From NCBI RefSeq assembly GCF_008033135.1, contig NZ_CP041335.1:3167925-3231924 (forward strand): DNA of 64,000 nt, given 5' to 3'. This DNA comes from Chitinolyticbacter meiyuanensis (lineage in GTDB: Bacteria; Pseudomonadota; Gammaproteobacteria; Burkholderiales; Chitinibacteraceae). The translations under genes and the position numbers were made by a program. Below are positions 18,248 to 26,692 of this stretch, one piece after another. Numbering within the stretch: the stretch's first letter is position 1; every line of letters begins with the position of its first letter. A model generated the notes under the pieces. It was not told the origin of the DNA. It searched no databases and saw nothing but the letters and a program-made list of their open reading frames with translations.

Positions 18248-18771
18248 AGGCGGTCCAGCTCGATTTCCACAAGACCCCGCGGCAGACGCCTTGGCTGGGG
18301 CTGCTGCTCACCGCCATCGGCGCCGTCGCCATGATCTGGGTGGTCGACCAGCAGGACCTGGGCAAAGCAGCAGCCGAACAGCTGGGCCAACGCGAGGAGC
18401 AATACCAGCTGCGCAAGCGCAAGATGGAAGAAGCCCGCGTCGCCGAGCAGAAGAAAGAGCCGGCCAACGAGAAAGTGGCTCGCATCCTCACTGCGCAACG
18501 TGCACACATGCTGCCCGCACTGTCGGTGCTGGAGCAGACCTGGACCAAGGACATTGCCTATACCCGGATCGACGTCAGCGTGGCCGATCGCAACATCAAG
18601 CTGGAGCTTGAAGCGCGCACACTCGACGACGCGTTGGCGCTGGTCGATGCCATATCCAAGAAGCCGGCGATCGAGCGTGTCACACTGGCCCGCCAGGGGG
18701 TGAAGCTGGCCGATCCATATCGCCCGGTGCAGACCGCGATCGAGATCCAGTGGCGGGAGGACAAGCCATGA
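18244..18771 (+). CDS. PilN-like inner-membrane assembly protein
   Basis: 175 residues: a short cytoplasmic N-terminus, one membrane helix at about 19-36, a coiled-coil segment rich in Glu/Lys/Gln, then a small alpha-beta periplasmic domain. This layout is that of PilN/GspL. It starts with ATGA overlapping the previous stop. It would form part of the inner-membrane ring together with the next gene. Confidence 0.75.
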   Translation: MKAVQLDFHKTPRQTPWLGLLLTAIGAVAMIWVVDQQDLGKAAAEQLGQREEQYQLRKRKMEEARVAEQKKEPANEKVARILTAQRAHMLPALSVLEQTWTKDIAYTRIDVSVADRNIKLELEARTLDDALALVDAISKKPAIERVTLARQGVKLADPYRPVQTAIEIQWREDKP

Positions 18772-19292
18772 ACGCGCAGCAGCTGAAATGGCATGCGCGA
18801 CAGTGGTCGCGCTACGCCGGCCTGCTGGGTCTGGTGGGCCTGGGCCTGCTGGTGTTTGCTGCGCTGGTCTACACCAAGGACGTGAAGCCGTTCGAACGCG
18901 ACCTCACCGAGCGTGAAATCAAGCTGGACCGCGACCTGGCCGAACTCAAGCGTGCCGCCGTGCAGCCGCCCTCGCCCATCGAACAGGCCGATCTCAATCC
19001 GCCGGATAGCTTCACCACCTTTTTGCGCGACTCGGCCCAGATCGCCGGCAAGCATCGGCTCTCGGTACTGCAGTCGGAATACAAGACGGTGACCGAGGCC
19101 GATGGCGCGCTGGTGCGTTACGGCGTGCAGTTCCCGGCCAACGGCCGCTACCCGGATCTGCGTGACTTCATCGGTGCGATGGAAGCACAACCAGGGGTGC
19201 GGGTCGAAGCGCTGTCGGCATCGCGATTGCAAGTCGGCGACGAGCTGCTGACCGTGCAGCTGCAGCTCTCTTATCTCACGGAGGTGCGCTGA
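18768..19292 (+). CDS. PilO/GspM-like inner-membrane assembly protein
   Basis: 174 residues: one membrane helix near 15-38, a coiled coil (F-E-R-D-L-T-E-R-E-I-K-L-D-R-D), then a ferredoxin-like periplasmic domain ending in L-L-T-V-Q-L-Q-L-S-Y. This is the PilO/GspM layout, expected to pair with the PilN-like protein upstream. It overlaps by four bases upstream and by one base downstream. Confidence 0.75.
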   Translation: MNAQQLKWHARQWSRYAGLLGLVGLGLLVFAALVYTKDVKPFERDLTEREIKLDRDLAELKRAAVQPPSPIEQADLNPPDSFTTFLRDSAQIAGKHRLSVLQSEYKTVTEADGALVRYGVQFPANGRYPDLRDFIGAMEAQPGVRVEALSASRLQVGDELLTVQLQLSYLTEVR

Positions 19293-19822
19293 TGTTGTCG
19301 CGTCCCGTGCTTATCCTGCTGGCTGGCGCCCTAGGGCTGGTGATCTACACCGCGATGCAGGGCGAGGGCGAAGAGACGGTCGAGGCCTCCGCCCGCCCGC
19401 GCAGCGCCGCCGGCGAAATCACCCGCGACACCACCGCGCCGACCGCCTCCGGCGCCAGTGCAGCCAGTGCCGTGGCAGCAAGCGCCGTGCTCGCCAACCT
19501 GTTCCCGGCGCAGAGCTGGGCACCGCCGCCACCGCCGACACCGACACCCGGCCCGCCACCGCCGACGCCGATCCCGGTCGCCCCCCCGTTGCCATTCACG
19601 GTGGTTGGCTCCTGGCACCAGCGTGGCGTCGACCAGATCGTGGTCGAAGCGGCGGGCCAACAATTCGTGCTATGCCAGCGCTGCGATGCGCTCGGCCGCA
19701 TCCAGCAAGGCGAAACCCTGCTCGGCAGTTACCGGCTCGACTCGATCAGCCGCGAAGCCGTGGTCTTTACATACATGCCATTGAATCAGCAGCAGACGCT
19801 GCCGGTAGGAGGAACGCCGTGA
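19292..19822 (+). CDS. PilP/GspC/MshK-like connector protein with proline-rich linker
   Basis: 176 residues. An N-terminal membrane helix (residues 3-20) is followed by an Ala/Ser/Thr-rich region and a striking Pro-rich linker with several P-P-P-P and P-T-P repeats (near 75-100). A small C-terminal beta domain then carries a C-Q-R-C motif. In GspC, PilP and MshK this beta domain contacts the secretin. The C-x-x-C is unusual and could be a disulphide or a metal site. It overlaps the secretin start by four bases. Confidence 0.65.
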   Translation: MLSRPVLILLAGALGLVIYTAMQGEGEETVEASARPRSAAGEITRDTTAPTASGASAASAVAASAVLANLFPAQSWAPPPPPTPTPGPPPPTPIPVAPPLPFTVVGSWHQRGVDQIVVEAAGQQFVLCQRCDALGRIQQGETLLGSYRLDSISREAVVFTYMPLNQQQTLPVGGTP

Positions 19823-21747
19823 AGCGTGCGTTGATCGTTACCCTTATTTCCGCCGGCCTGATCGCGGGTTGCGCCGCCGATCTCGCCCGCCAGCAGGGCG
19901 AAGACCTGATCCACCAGGGCGACAGCCAACAAGGCCTGACGCTGCTGAAGGAAAAACTGGCGGAACACCCTGACGACCTGAAGCTGCGGGCTGCCTACGA
20001 GCGTGCGCTGGTGAATCTGCTGCTGGAATTGCAAGCCGATGCCGACAACGCCATCCGCCGCGGCGACTACACCACGGCCACCGCGCGTTACCAGCAGATC
20101 CTGTCGTGGGACAAGAACAACTATCGCGCCAAGGAAGCACTGGCGTTGCTGGAAAGCGCCGCCAAGCGCGACTCCATGGTCAAGTTCGCCCGCGACAACA
20201 AGGACACCCGGCCGGAAGAAGCGCTGCAGGTGATCCGCCAAGTACTGGCGGAAGATCCGAACAACAATCAGGCACTGCGCATCAAGTCGGATATCGAATC
20301 GCGCAAGGCCCGCGAGGCCAGCCTCAAGCCATCCCTCGCGCAGGCACTGAAAAGCCCCATCTCGCTGCAGTTCCGCGATCAGCCACTGATGAGCGTGTTC
20401 GACATCATCGCCCGCATTGGCAAGGTGAACTTCATCTTCGACCGCGATGTGCCGCCCAACCTCAAGACCACCATCTTCGCCCGCGACACCACGGTCGAGG
20501 ACGTGATCAATCTGCTGCTGGCCACCAACCAGCTCGACAAGAAAATCCTCAACGACAACACCATCATGATCTACCCGCGTCGTCCCGATAAGGATCGCGA
20601 CTACAAGGATCTGGTGATGAAGACCTTCTACTTGAACAACGCCGATCCAAAGCAGGTGCTGGCGATGCTCAAGCAGATGGTGAAGACCCGCGACGTCTAC
20701 ATCGACGAGCGACTGAACATGATCATCATGCGCGATACCGCCGACGCGATCTCGGTGGCTGAGCGGCTGATCGCGGCACAGGATCTGCCGCAGTCCGAAG
20801 TGGTGTTCGAAGTGGAAGTGCTCGAAGTGGGTAGCACCGACGTGGTGAATCTGGGTATCGACTACCCCGACTCGATCAAGGCGACGTTCGATACCACGCG
20901 TGATGGCGCAGCACTCGCTCCGCTCAACCTGGCTGAGCTCTCCAACCTGAACAAGAGCAATGTGCTGGTCAACGTGGGCTCCATCTCCGCGACCGCCAAC
21001 TTCAGCCGGACCCGTGGCAACAGCACCATCCTTGCCAACCCGAAAATCCGGGTGAAGAACCGCGACAAGGCCAAGGTGGTGATCGGTGATCGCGTGCCGG
21101 TGGTGACGACGACGAACTCGAACGGCGTCTCGACCGAAACCGTGAACTATCAGGACGTCGGCCTGACGTTGAATGTCGAGCCGCAGCTGACCAACGATGG
21201 CGACATCGGCGTCAAGGTACAGCTCGAAGTCTCCAACATCGTCGACACCATCCGCACCACTACCGGCCTGATCGCCTATCGCATCGGCACCCGCCGCGCC
21301 GAGACCAATATGTCGGCCCGCGATGGCGAAACCCAGGTTCTGGCCGGCTTGCTGCAGCGGATCAACCAGGTCACCAAGAATTCGATCCCAGGCTTGGGCG
21401 ATCTGCCCATCCTCGATCGCATCTTCGGTACCCGCAACGACAATGCCGAGAAAACCGAGCTGGTGTTGATGATCACCCCGCGCATCGTGCGTAACCTGCC
21501 GGTTCCGGGCCAGTACGTGACCCAGTTCGACAGCGGCACCGAGGGCTCGATCTCGACCGATCCACTGCGTCTGCGTGATGCATCCACGGTCAACGTCACC
21601 GGGGGGGGTGGCGCACCGATGCCTTACGTCGCGCCGGCGCCCGAAGCCCAACCGGTACCGCAGCCACAACCGGCGCCGCAACCCGTGCCGCAGGAGCAAT
21701 CTGCCCCCGCGCCGGTCCGCAGCACCGGCGGGCTCGGCCGGCGCTGA
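19819..21747 (+). CDS. gspD: Outer-membrane secretin (GspD/MshL/PilQ family), lipoprotein
   Basis: 642 residues from a GTG start after a strong GGAGG. A lipobox L-I-A-G-C gives a lipidated N-terminus, which may make a separate pilotin unnecessary. TPR-like repeats (about 25-170) precede a secretin short N-domain (near 175-230), an N1-type domain and the secretin pore (about 380-560) with V-P-V-V-T-T-T and the C-terminal G-L-G-D-L-P-I-L-D-R-I-F-G signature. A Pro/Gln-rich tail follows. TPR plus secretin is common in Msh-like and PEP-CTERM-associated clusters rather than in classical GspD. Confidence 0.93.
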   Translation: MKRALIVTLISAGLIAGCAADLARQQGEDLIHQGDSQQGLTLLKEKLAEHPDDLKLRAAYERALVNLLLELQADADNAIRRGDYTTATARYQQILSWDKNNYRAKEALALLESAAKRDSMVKFARDNKDTRPEEALQVIRQVLAEDPNNNQALRIKSDIESRKAREASLKPSLAQALKSPISLQFRDQPLMSVFDIIARIGKVNFIFDRDVPPNLKTTIFARDTTVEDVINLLLATNQLDKKILNDNTIMIYPRRPDKDRDYKDLVMKTFYLNNADPKQVLAMLKQMVKTRDVYIDERLNMIIMRDTADAISVAERLIAAQDLPQSEVVFEVEVLEVGSTDVVNLGIDYPDSIKATFDTTRDGAALAPLNLAELSNLNKSNVLVNVGSISATANFSRTRGNSTILANPKIRVKNRDKAKVVIGDRVPVVTTTNSNGVSTETVNYQDVGLTLNVEPQLTNDGDIGVKVQLEVSNIVDTIRTTTGLIAYRIGTRRAETNMSARDGETQVLAGLLQRINQVTKNSIPGLGDLPILDRIFGTRNDNAEKTELVLMITPRIVRNLPVPGQYVTQFDSGTEGSISTDPLRLRDASTVNVTGGGGAPMPYVAPAPEAQPVPQPQPAPQPVPQEQSAPAPVRSTGGLGRR

Positions 21748-21758
21748 GGCGGACCGTA

Positions 21759-22232
21759 ATGCGCCGGATGCGCGGCTTCACGCTGATCGAATTGATGGTC
21801 ACACTGACCATCCTCGCCGTACTGGCGTCGGTCGCGCTGCCCCTATCCCAAGTGGCCGCGACCCGCTCGCGCGAGGAAGAGCTGCGCCGCGCGCTCTGGC
21901 AGATCCGCCTCGCCATCGACGCCTACAAGGTCGCCAGCGATGATGGCAAGATCCAGAAATCGCTCGACGAATCGGGCTACCCGCCCGATCTCGCCGCCTT
22001 GGTCGATGGCGTGAAGGACATCAAGGATCCGACCGGCAAAAAGATCTACTTCCTGCGGCGCGTCCCGCGCGATCCGTTCTGCGACTGCCCCAGCAAGACC
22101 AATGCACAGACCTGGGGCCTGCGCAGCTATGCCAGTCCGCCCGACTCTCCGGCCGAAGGGCGCGATGTGTATGATGTCTACTCGACCGCTGACGGCACCG
22201 GCCTCAACGGTCTCCCCTATCGCGATTGGTAA
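21759..22232 (+). CDS. Minor pseudopilin 1
   Basis: 157 residues. The leader M-R-R-M-R-G is followed by F-T-L-I-E-L-M-V-T, with Glu5 present. The motif S-R-E-E-E-L-R-R-A-L and a C-terminal domain with a C-D-C pair distinguish it from GspG. It shares the R-E-E-E-L segment with the third minor pseudopilin in this operon. It starts 11 bases after the secretin stop. Confidence 0.88.
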   Translation: MRRMRGFTLIELMVTLTILAVLASVALPLSQVAATRSREEELRRALWQIRLAIDAYKVASDDGKIQKSLDESGYPPDLAALVDGVKDIKDPTGKKIYFLRRVPRDPFCDCPSKTNAQTWGLRSYASPPDSPAEGRDVYDVYSTADGTGLNGLPYRDW

Positions 22233-22235
22233 GTC

Positions 22236-22610
22236 ATGTCCCTGTCCCTGCGCCGCGGTTTCACCCTGATCGAACTCCTCGTCGTGCTCGCCATCATGGC
22301 GAGCCTCTTGACGCTGGTGGTGCCGCGCTACTTCCAGCAGACCGACAAGGCTTCCGAGACGGTGCTCAAGCACAATCTCGTGTCGATGCGCGATGCCATC
22401 GACAAGTTCTATGCCGATACCGGCCGCTATCCCAGCACGCTGGAGGAAATGGTCGAGCGCAAGTACCTGCGCGAGGTGCCGGTGGACCCGGTCAGCGGCA
22501 AGCGGGATGGCTGGCAAGTCGTCAGCCCCGAAGGGGGTAGCGGCGTCTACGACGTGAAGAGCGGCGCCACCGGGAATGGCAGCGATGGCAAGCCGTTCAG
22601 CGACTACTAG
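22236..22610 (+). CDS. Minor pseudopilin 2
   Basis: 124 residues. The leader ends in R-R-G followed by F-T-L-I-E-L-L-V-V-L, with Glu5 present. The C-terminal part resembles GspG in outline: a T-G-R-Y-P-S-T-L-E-E segment and a G-V-Y-D-V-K-S-G end. The start is three bases after the previous stop, and the 3' end overlaps the next gene. Confidence 0.88.
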   Translation: MSLSLRRGFTLIELLVVLAIMASLLTLVVPRYFQQTDKASETVLKHNLVSMRDAIDKFYADTGRYPSTLEEMVERKYLREVPVDPVSGKRDGWQVVSPEGGSGVYDVKSGATGNGSDGKPFSDY

Positions 22611-23082
22611 CCTTCGCGCCCAGCGAGGCTTTGCCTATGCCTGGGTGCTGATGATGGTGCTGGTGATGGGTATCTATCTCGCCAAGCTTGGCGACGTCTG
22701 GCAGACCCGTATCCAGCGTTCGCGCGAGGAAGAACTATTGCTGGTCGGCGATGAGATCCGCCGAGGGATCAAGGCTTACAGCGAGATCAATGCCGGCGGT
22801 GGCCCGCAGTATCCGAAGACGCTCGACGACCTGGTGCAGGATCCCCGTGCACCATTTGCCCGCCATTTCCTGCGTAAACCGTACAAGGATCCGATCACCG
22901 GCGAGGATTGGGCCTACATCGGCGCGCCGGGCGGTGGCTTTATGGGCGTGTACAGCAAGTCGTTGCAAAAACCGCTCAAGCAGACCGGCTTTGCCTCCAT
23001 CTATACCTCGTTTGCCGATAAGCAGAACTATCAGGAATGGAAGTTCGCACATTGGCCAGGCGGCGGTAGCCGCACGCGATAG
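22585..23082 (+). CDS. Minor pseudopilin 3, lacking Glu5
   Basis: About 165 residues. I chose the ATG at 22585 because GGGA lies nine bases upstream; the ATG at 22576 is directly against that site. The leader ends R-G, then mature F-A-Y-A-W-V-L-M-M-V. Position 5 is Trp, not Glu, unlike the other three pseudopilins here. In classical systems the tip pseudopilin GspK also lacks Glu5, so this may be the tip subunit. S-R-E-E-E-L-L-L-V-G matches minor pseudopilin 1. It overlaps the previous gene by 26 bases and ends the operon. Confidence 0.82.
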   Translation: MASRSATTSLRAQRGFAYAWVLMMVLVMGIYLAKLGDVWQTRIQRSREEELLLVGDEIRRGIKAYSEINAGGGPQYPKTLDDLVQDPRAPFARHFLRKPYKDPITGEDWAYIGAPGGGFMGVYSKSLQKPLKQTGFASIYTSFADKQNYQEWKFAHWPGGGSRTR

Positions 23083-23133
23083 ATTCAACGCAAGACAGAT
23101 CGCCGATGACATCCTCGCTACATCAGGATACGA

Positions 23134-23150
23134 TTAAATTCTGAATTTAA
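23134..23150. promoter_or_regulatory. Perfect AT-rich palindrome upstream of the PEP-CTERM gene
   Basis: TTAAATTC-T-GAATTTAA is a perfect 8-bp inverted repeat in a short AT-rich island, 72 bases before the PEP-CTERM start. It has the size of a dimeric regulator site. No regulator can be named. Confidence 0.45.
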
Positions 23151-23221
23151 AATTAACGCCACTGAAAGAAAAATCCTTTATCATGCGCAGGCAACCCTCG
23201 CCATCCTCGGAGTGCTTACGC

Positions 23222-23722
23222 ATGAAACGCCTTCTCCCCTACGCGGCCGTCGCGCTGCTGGCGGCCAGCCCGCTCAGCCATGCCGCACTGATCCAGCAAG
23301 ACATCAACGTCACCAGCAACGGCGCCTGGAGCACCAGCCTGCTCGCCAACGCCCTGCACCAGTTCTCGCTGGACAATCCCGGTCAGTACACCTTCAACTT
23401 CACGCTGACGCCGAATGCCGGCTCCAGCGCCATCGCCTCGCTGCACGGCGTGCTCGGCCGTCAAACCCAGCCGGGTGCATCGTTCACCGAGATCGTTGCC
23501 AACCCGAATGTGGGCAGCAACAGCTTCAGCGGGTCGCTGAACTTCGATGCGCTTGCCGCCGGCAACTATGACTTCTACCTTGCCTTCACCAATTACCAGC
23601 CGTGGAACGGCACGCTGAGCTACTCGGTGAACCCGGTACCGGAACCCGCAACCATGGCGCTGCTCGGCCTGGGCGGCGGTGCGCTGGCATGGCGCCAGCG
23701 CCGTCGCAAGACGCGCAAGTAA
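23222..23722 (+). CDS. PEP-CTERM sorting domain protein
   Basis: 166 residues. A Sec signal peptide of about 21 residues (A-S-P-L-S-H-A) precedes a beta-rich secreted domain resembling other small PEP-CTERM proteins. The C-terminus is a textbook PEP-CTERM tail: V-P-E-P-A-T-M-A-L-L-G-L, a hydrophobic helix, then R-Q-R-R-R-K. Such tails are cut by exosortase (EpsH/XrtA) for export to the surface or extracellular matrix. No exosortase is in this window. It directly follows the secretion operon, behind its own AT-rich leader, and a terminator follows it. Confidence 0.93.
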   Translation: MKRLLPYAAVALLAASPLSHAALIQQDINVTSNGAWSTSLLANALHQFSLDNPGQYTFNFTLTPNAGSSAIASLHGVLGRQTQPGASFTEIVANPNVGSNSFSGSLNFDALAAGNYDFYLAFTNYQPWNGTLSYSVNPVPEPATMALLGLGGGALAWRQRRRKTRK

Positions 23723-23740
23723 GACATCAAGCAGCAGTGA

Positions 23741-23764
23741 AAAACGGCGCCGAGGCGCCGTTTT
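23741..23764 (+). terminator. Intrinsic terminator after the PEP-CTERM gene
   Basis: The hairpin CGGCGCC / GGCGCCG with a T-run on the right and an A-run on the left could serve both this gene and the convergent nadM gene. Confidence 0.82.
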
Positions 23765-23778
23765 CATTTGTTGGGCGA

Positions 23779-24879
23779 TCAGATCTGCCCGAGAAACCAG
23801 TTCACGATATAGAAGTGATCTTCGAACAACTGGGCTTCCATCCGGTTGAATTCGAACAGCGGCACCCACTGCGCCCGATCCGCATCATCGCTCGCCCTGA
23901 CCTTGGGCAGGCCATCGCCAGTGGGGGCGAGTTCGATCAGGAAGGCATGGGTGATGGTGCGGCCACGCAGCGAACGCTGCGGGTGATCGAACACCCGGCT
24001 GGCCCGCACCGAGCCCGCCAGCACCGGCGCCGGCACCTTGAGCCGTGTCTCTTCTTTCAGTTCGCGGATCACCGCATCGCGGACTGGCTCATCCTGCTCG
24101 ACAAATCCCCCTGGCAAGGCCCACAGGCCCTTGCCAGGCATGCCACGACGGCGTACCAGCAAGATGTGACCGGAGTGGATCACCACCGCATCGACGGTGA
24201 CAAACGTCGGCGGATACGGCGCTACCGACCATGCAGCACGGAACTGCTGCAGGTAGCGCTGCTCCGCCAGCAAAGCGGAGAAAACGTCAGTTTTACGAAA
24301 GTTTAAAAGCCAGTCATAGACGGCGTCAGGCAGTTGCTCGCGGCAACGGGCAAGCTGCGACTCCTGTTCGGTGAAGAGCGCCTCGCGCACCTTGCCCGCG
24401 TCGACCCCAGGCAATTCATCAACCTGCTCGCGTTGCCATTGCGGAAACAGTGCGAGGTAATGGGTGCCCACGCCCCGACCGTTGGCTGCTGCGACAAGGC
24501 CAATACTGAATTCCGCCGCCCGATGCCCCAGGCTTGCTGTATCGACTGCGATGACCTTGTCGACCAGATTCTGGACCTCGGTGACCCATTGCTGATCGTT
24601 GTACATGCGGTCCGAACAGCCGACCACGAACACACGCTCCTGCCAAGCCGCAGGCAAGGCAGCCCGCAGCATGGCTTCGCGCTCAGCCAGCGAGAATGGA
24701 TTGCGCGGGCTGATCGCCTGGCGTGCCGAGCCACAAACCACGATCAGCTTGTCCGCCTGTGCCAGCGCCGCCTCGATTACCTTGAGGTGGCCGAGATGCA
24801 CCGGCTGGAAACGGCCAATGAAGACCAGATAGTCGTAGCGCGCCGCGTCGGCTTGCCGGTGAGCGATGGCCTGGCTCAC
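23779..24879 (-). CDS. Bifunctional NMN adenylyltransferase / Nudix hydrolase (NadM-Nudix)
   Basis: 366 residues. The N-terminal half is a nucleotidyltransferase with G-R-F-Q-P-V-H-L-G-H at 21-30 and the C-terminal I-S-P-R-N-P-F-S substrate region. The C-terminal half has a Nudix box, G-F-V-E-Q-D-E then R-E-L-K-E-E-T. This fusion makes NAD from NMN and ATP, and the Nudix half may clean up ADP-ribose or other NAD-related nucleotides. It is in an operon with nadA, nine bases downstream of its stop. Confidence 0.93.
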   Translation of the reverse strand: MSQAIAHRQADAARYDYLVFIGRFQPVHLGHLKVIEAALAQADKLIVVCGSARQAISPRNPFSLAEREAMLRAALPAAWQERVFVVGCSDRMYNDQQWVTEVQNLVDKVIAVDTASLGHRAAEFSIGLVAAANGRGVGTHYLALFPQWQREQVDELPGVDAGKVREALFTEQESQLARCREQLPDAVYDWLLNFRKTDVFSALLAEQRYLQQFRAAWSVAPYPPTFVTVDAVVIHSGHILLVRRRGMPGKGLWALPGGFVEQDEPVRDAVIRELKEETRLKVPAPVLAGSVRASRVFDHPQRSLRGRTITHAFLIELAPTGDGLPKVRASDDADRAQWVPLFEFNRMEAQLFEDHFYIVNWFLGQI

Positions 24880-24888
24880 AGCACGCCC

Positions 24889-25806
24889 TTACTGGTAGTA
24901 ACGTTTGGAGAACTCCAGCATGCGCTCGATAGGCTGGCGCGCTGCATCCATCTGCTCGTCGCTCAGGTAGTCGATCCGGATGCCCTCGCCCGCCTGTGCC
25001 CGCTTCAGCGCCTCGATGGTGTTCATCTTCATGTACGGGCAGGAATTGCACTGGCAGCCGGCGTAGATCGGCGCCTGGCGGATATCGAGGTCCGGCCGCG
25101 CCAGGCCCATGTTGTAGAGAATGCCGTCTTCGGTCGCAACGAAGATCACCGCATCGGGCTCAAGATCATACGACTTCACCCAGTTCAGCATGCCGGAGGT
25201 GGAGCCGACATAGTCGGCCTGCTGCAGCACCGGCAGCGGGCTTTCCGGGTGGGCTATCAGGTACTTGGCACCGGTGACCCCAGCGAACGCCTCGTCGAGT
25301 GCGCTCTGGTTGAACTTGTCGTGCACCTCGCAGACCGCCGACCACAGTGGCATGTCGTAGTCATACTGAAAGTTGAGGTAGGCGCCCATGTTGCGATCCG
25401 GTGAGAAGATCACCTTCTTCCCCTCGGCATAAAGGTGGGCAATGATGTCGTCGACATTGCGACTGGTCACAATCCAGTCGGACAACGCCTTGTGCTCAGC
25501 CGAGCTGTTGATATAGCTGACATGCACATGGTCCGGATGCGCCTCGCGCCAGGTCTTGAGCGCGGTGACGTCGGTCTGCGTGACGAGCGAACAGGTCGAG
25601 CGCGCGTCCGGCAGGATCACCTCGGCATTTGGGTTGAGGATCTTGGCGGTCTCGGCCATGAAGCGCACGCCGGCGAACACGATGGTGTCCGCGCCGCACT
25701 CCTTGGCATAAAGCGAGAGTTCCAGGCTATCGCCGACCTTGTCGGCCATCTGCTGGATTTCGGGCTGGCAATAGTAGTGCGCCAGCGTGACGACCTTCTT
25801 GGTCAT
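24889..25806 (-). CDS. nadA: Quinolinate synthase
   Basis: 305 residues, the short form that begins almost at A-H-Y-Y. H-Y-Y-C-Q-P-E-I-Q, G-D-S-L-E-L and G-V-R-F-M-A-E-T-A-K form the substrate core. Three Cys ligands of the [4Fe-4S] cluster are visible: S-T-C-S-L-V, S-A-V-C-E-V-H, and C-Q-C-N-S-C-P-Y-M. It condenses iminoaspartate with DHAP to give quinolinate. I start at M-T-K-K because 32 upstream codons are not family-like. nadB and nadC are not in the window. Confidence 0.95.
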   Translation of the reverse strand: MTKKVVTLAHYYCQPEIQQMADKVGDSLELSLYAKECGADTIVFAGVRFMAETAKILNPNAEVILPDARSTCSLVTQTDVTALKTWREAHPDHVHVSYINSSAEHKALSDWIVTSRNVDDIIAHLYAEGKKVIFSPDRNMGAYLNFQYDYDMPLWSAVCEVHDKFNQSALDEAFAGVTGAKYLIAHPESPLPVLQQADYVGSTSGMLNWVKSYDLEPDAVIFVATEDGILYNMGLARPDLDIRQAPIYAGCQCNSCPYMKMNTIEALKRAQAGEGIRIDYLSDEQMDAARQPIERMLEFSKRYYQ

Positions 25807-25993
25807 GGCTGTTCCTTCCATGCGAGGGTACGGGCTCACCCCGTGACCGTGATTGATGTGACACAACCGGACCGACGCCCCTGGACCAGCATCGCAGCGC
25901 ATCCCGCCACGACCCCATAGGCATCGGGTCGATTATTTTATACGTTTCATCAAGCGATTAGGGAAAATCCAGCGCCATGCCGGCACGCTGGTG

Positions 25994-26022
25994 TTGACAG
26001 CATGCAGCGTCACAACCATAAT
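25994..26022 (+). promoter_or_regulatory. Sigma-70 promoter for the tRNA-Gly-Gly-Cys cluster
   Basis: TTGACA, a 17-base spacer, then CATAAT, which is nearly consensus. Transcription would start about 25 bases before the first tRNA. Confidence 0.8.
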
Positions 26023-26052
26023 GCGCCTCTCTGTTGCAGCACTGAAGCAGAT

Positions 26053-26128
26053 GCGGGATTAGCTCAGTTGGTAGAGCGATACCTTGCCAAGGTATAGGTC
26101 GAGAGTTCGAGCCTCTTATCCCGCTCCA
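26053..26128 (+). tRNA. tRNA-Gly (GCC), copy 1
   Basis: 76 bases with a 7-bp acceptor stem GCGGGAT / ATCCCGC, encoded CCA, and anticodon loop TTGCCAA (GCC). It is identical over its length to the second copy 104 bases downstream. Confidence 0.98.
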
Positions 26129-26156
26129 TTCTTCTTCATGTGATTTGCCTGCAGAT

Positions 26157-26232
26157 GCGGGATTAGCTCAGTTGGTAGAGCGATACCTTGCCAAGGTATA
26201 GGTCGAGAGTTCGAGCCTCTTATCCCGCTCCA
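26157..26232 (+). tRNA. tRNA-Gly (GCC), copy 2
   Basis: Exact duplicate of the preceding tRNA-Gly, CCA included, 28 bases after it. The two share the upstream GCAGAT, a sign of recent tandem duplication. Confidence 0.98.
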
Positions 26233-26285
26233 AACATCGAAGAAAGGGAAACGCACATGCCTTTCCCTTTCTTTTTGCCCCATAC

Positions 26286-26359
26286 GGCGGGTTAGCATAG
26301 GGGTAATGCAGCGGATTGCAAATCCGTGGACATCGGTTCGATTCCGGTACCCGCCTCCA
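26286..26359 (+). tRNA. tRNA-Cys (GCA)
   Basis: 74 bases with acceptor stem GGCGGGT / ACCCGCC and encoded CCA. The loop TTGCAAA has anticodon GCA. A Gly-Cys order is common in proteobacterial tRNA operons. Confidence 0.97.
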
Positions 26360-26375
26360 GTAGCATCAAGCATTG

Positions 26376-26403
26376 AGCCCCGCACCCGCGGGGCTTTTTG
26401 TTT
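26376..26403 (+). terminator. Intrinsic terminator of the tRNA operon
   Basis: AGCCCCGC / GCGGGGCT with a 4-base loop and a T-rich tail, 16 bases after the tRNA-Cys. Confidence 0.9.
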
Positions 26404-26692
26404 TCTAGTCTAATGGGGCCGAGCTACGCCCAAACGAAAATCCTCATCTCTTGCTGATCGAAAACAGCGTCATGCTAGTCGATCAACGAATCAGTAGTCG
26501 GAGGACGACGGTCCAATTCCTTGGATCTGGCCTGCGCGGATACGCAGCTCATCCAAAGCCTGTGACATCACTGGCCTTCGGATTAGCCGTGACGTGGGCA
26601 TACCTACCGTTCGTCGCCTTCACCGGTCGGACTTAACCCGTTTTTCCTTCCCGCTCCGTTTCATCGCGCACACCCGCTACGGAGCACATACG
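26404..26692. other. Gene-free region before the VWA lipoprotein gene
   Basis: About 290 bases with no convincing gene. A 61-codon open frame at 26451-26636 lacks a ribosome site or family look. It probably holds the promoter of the VWA-sigma cluster. Confidence 0.4.
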
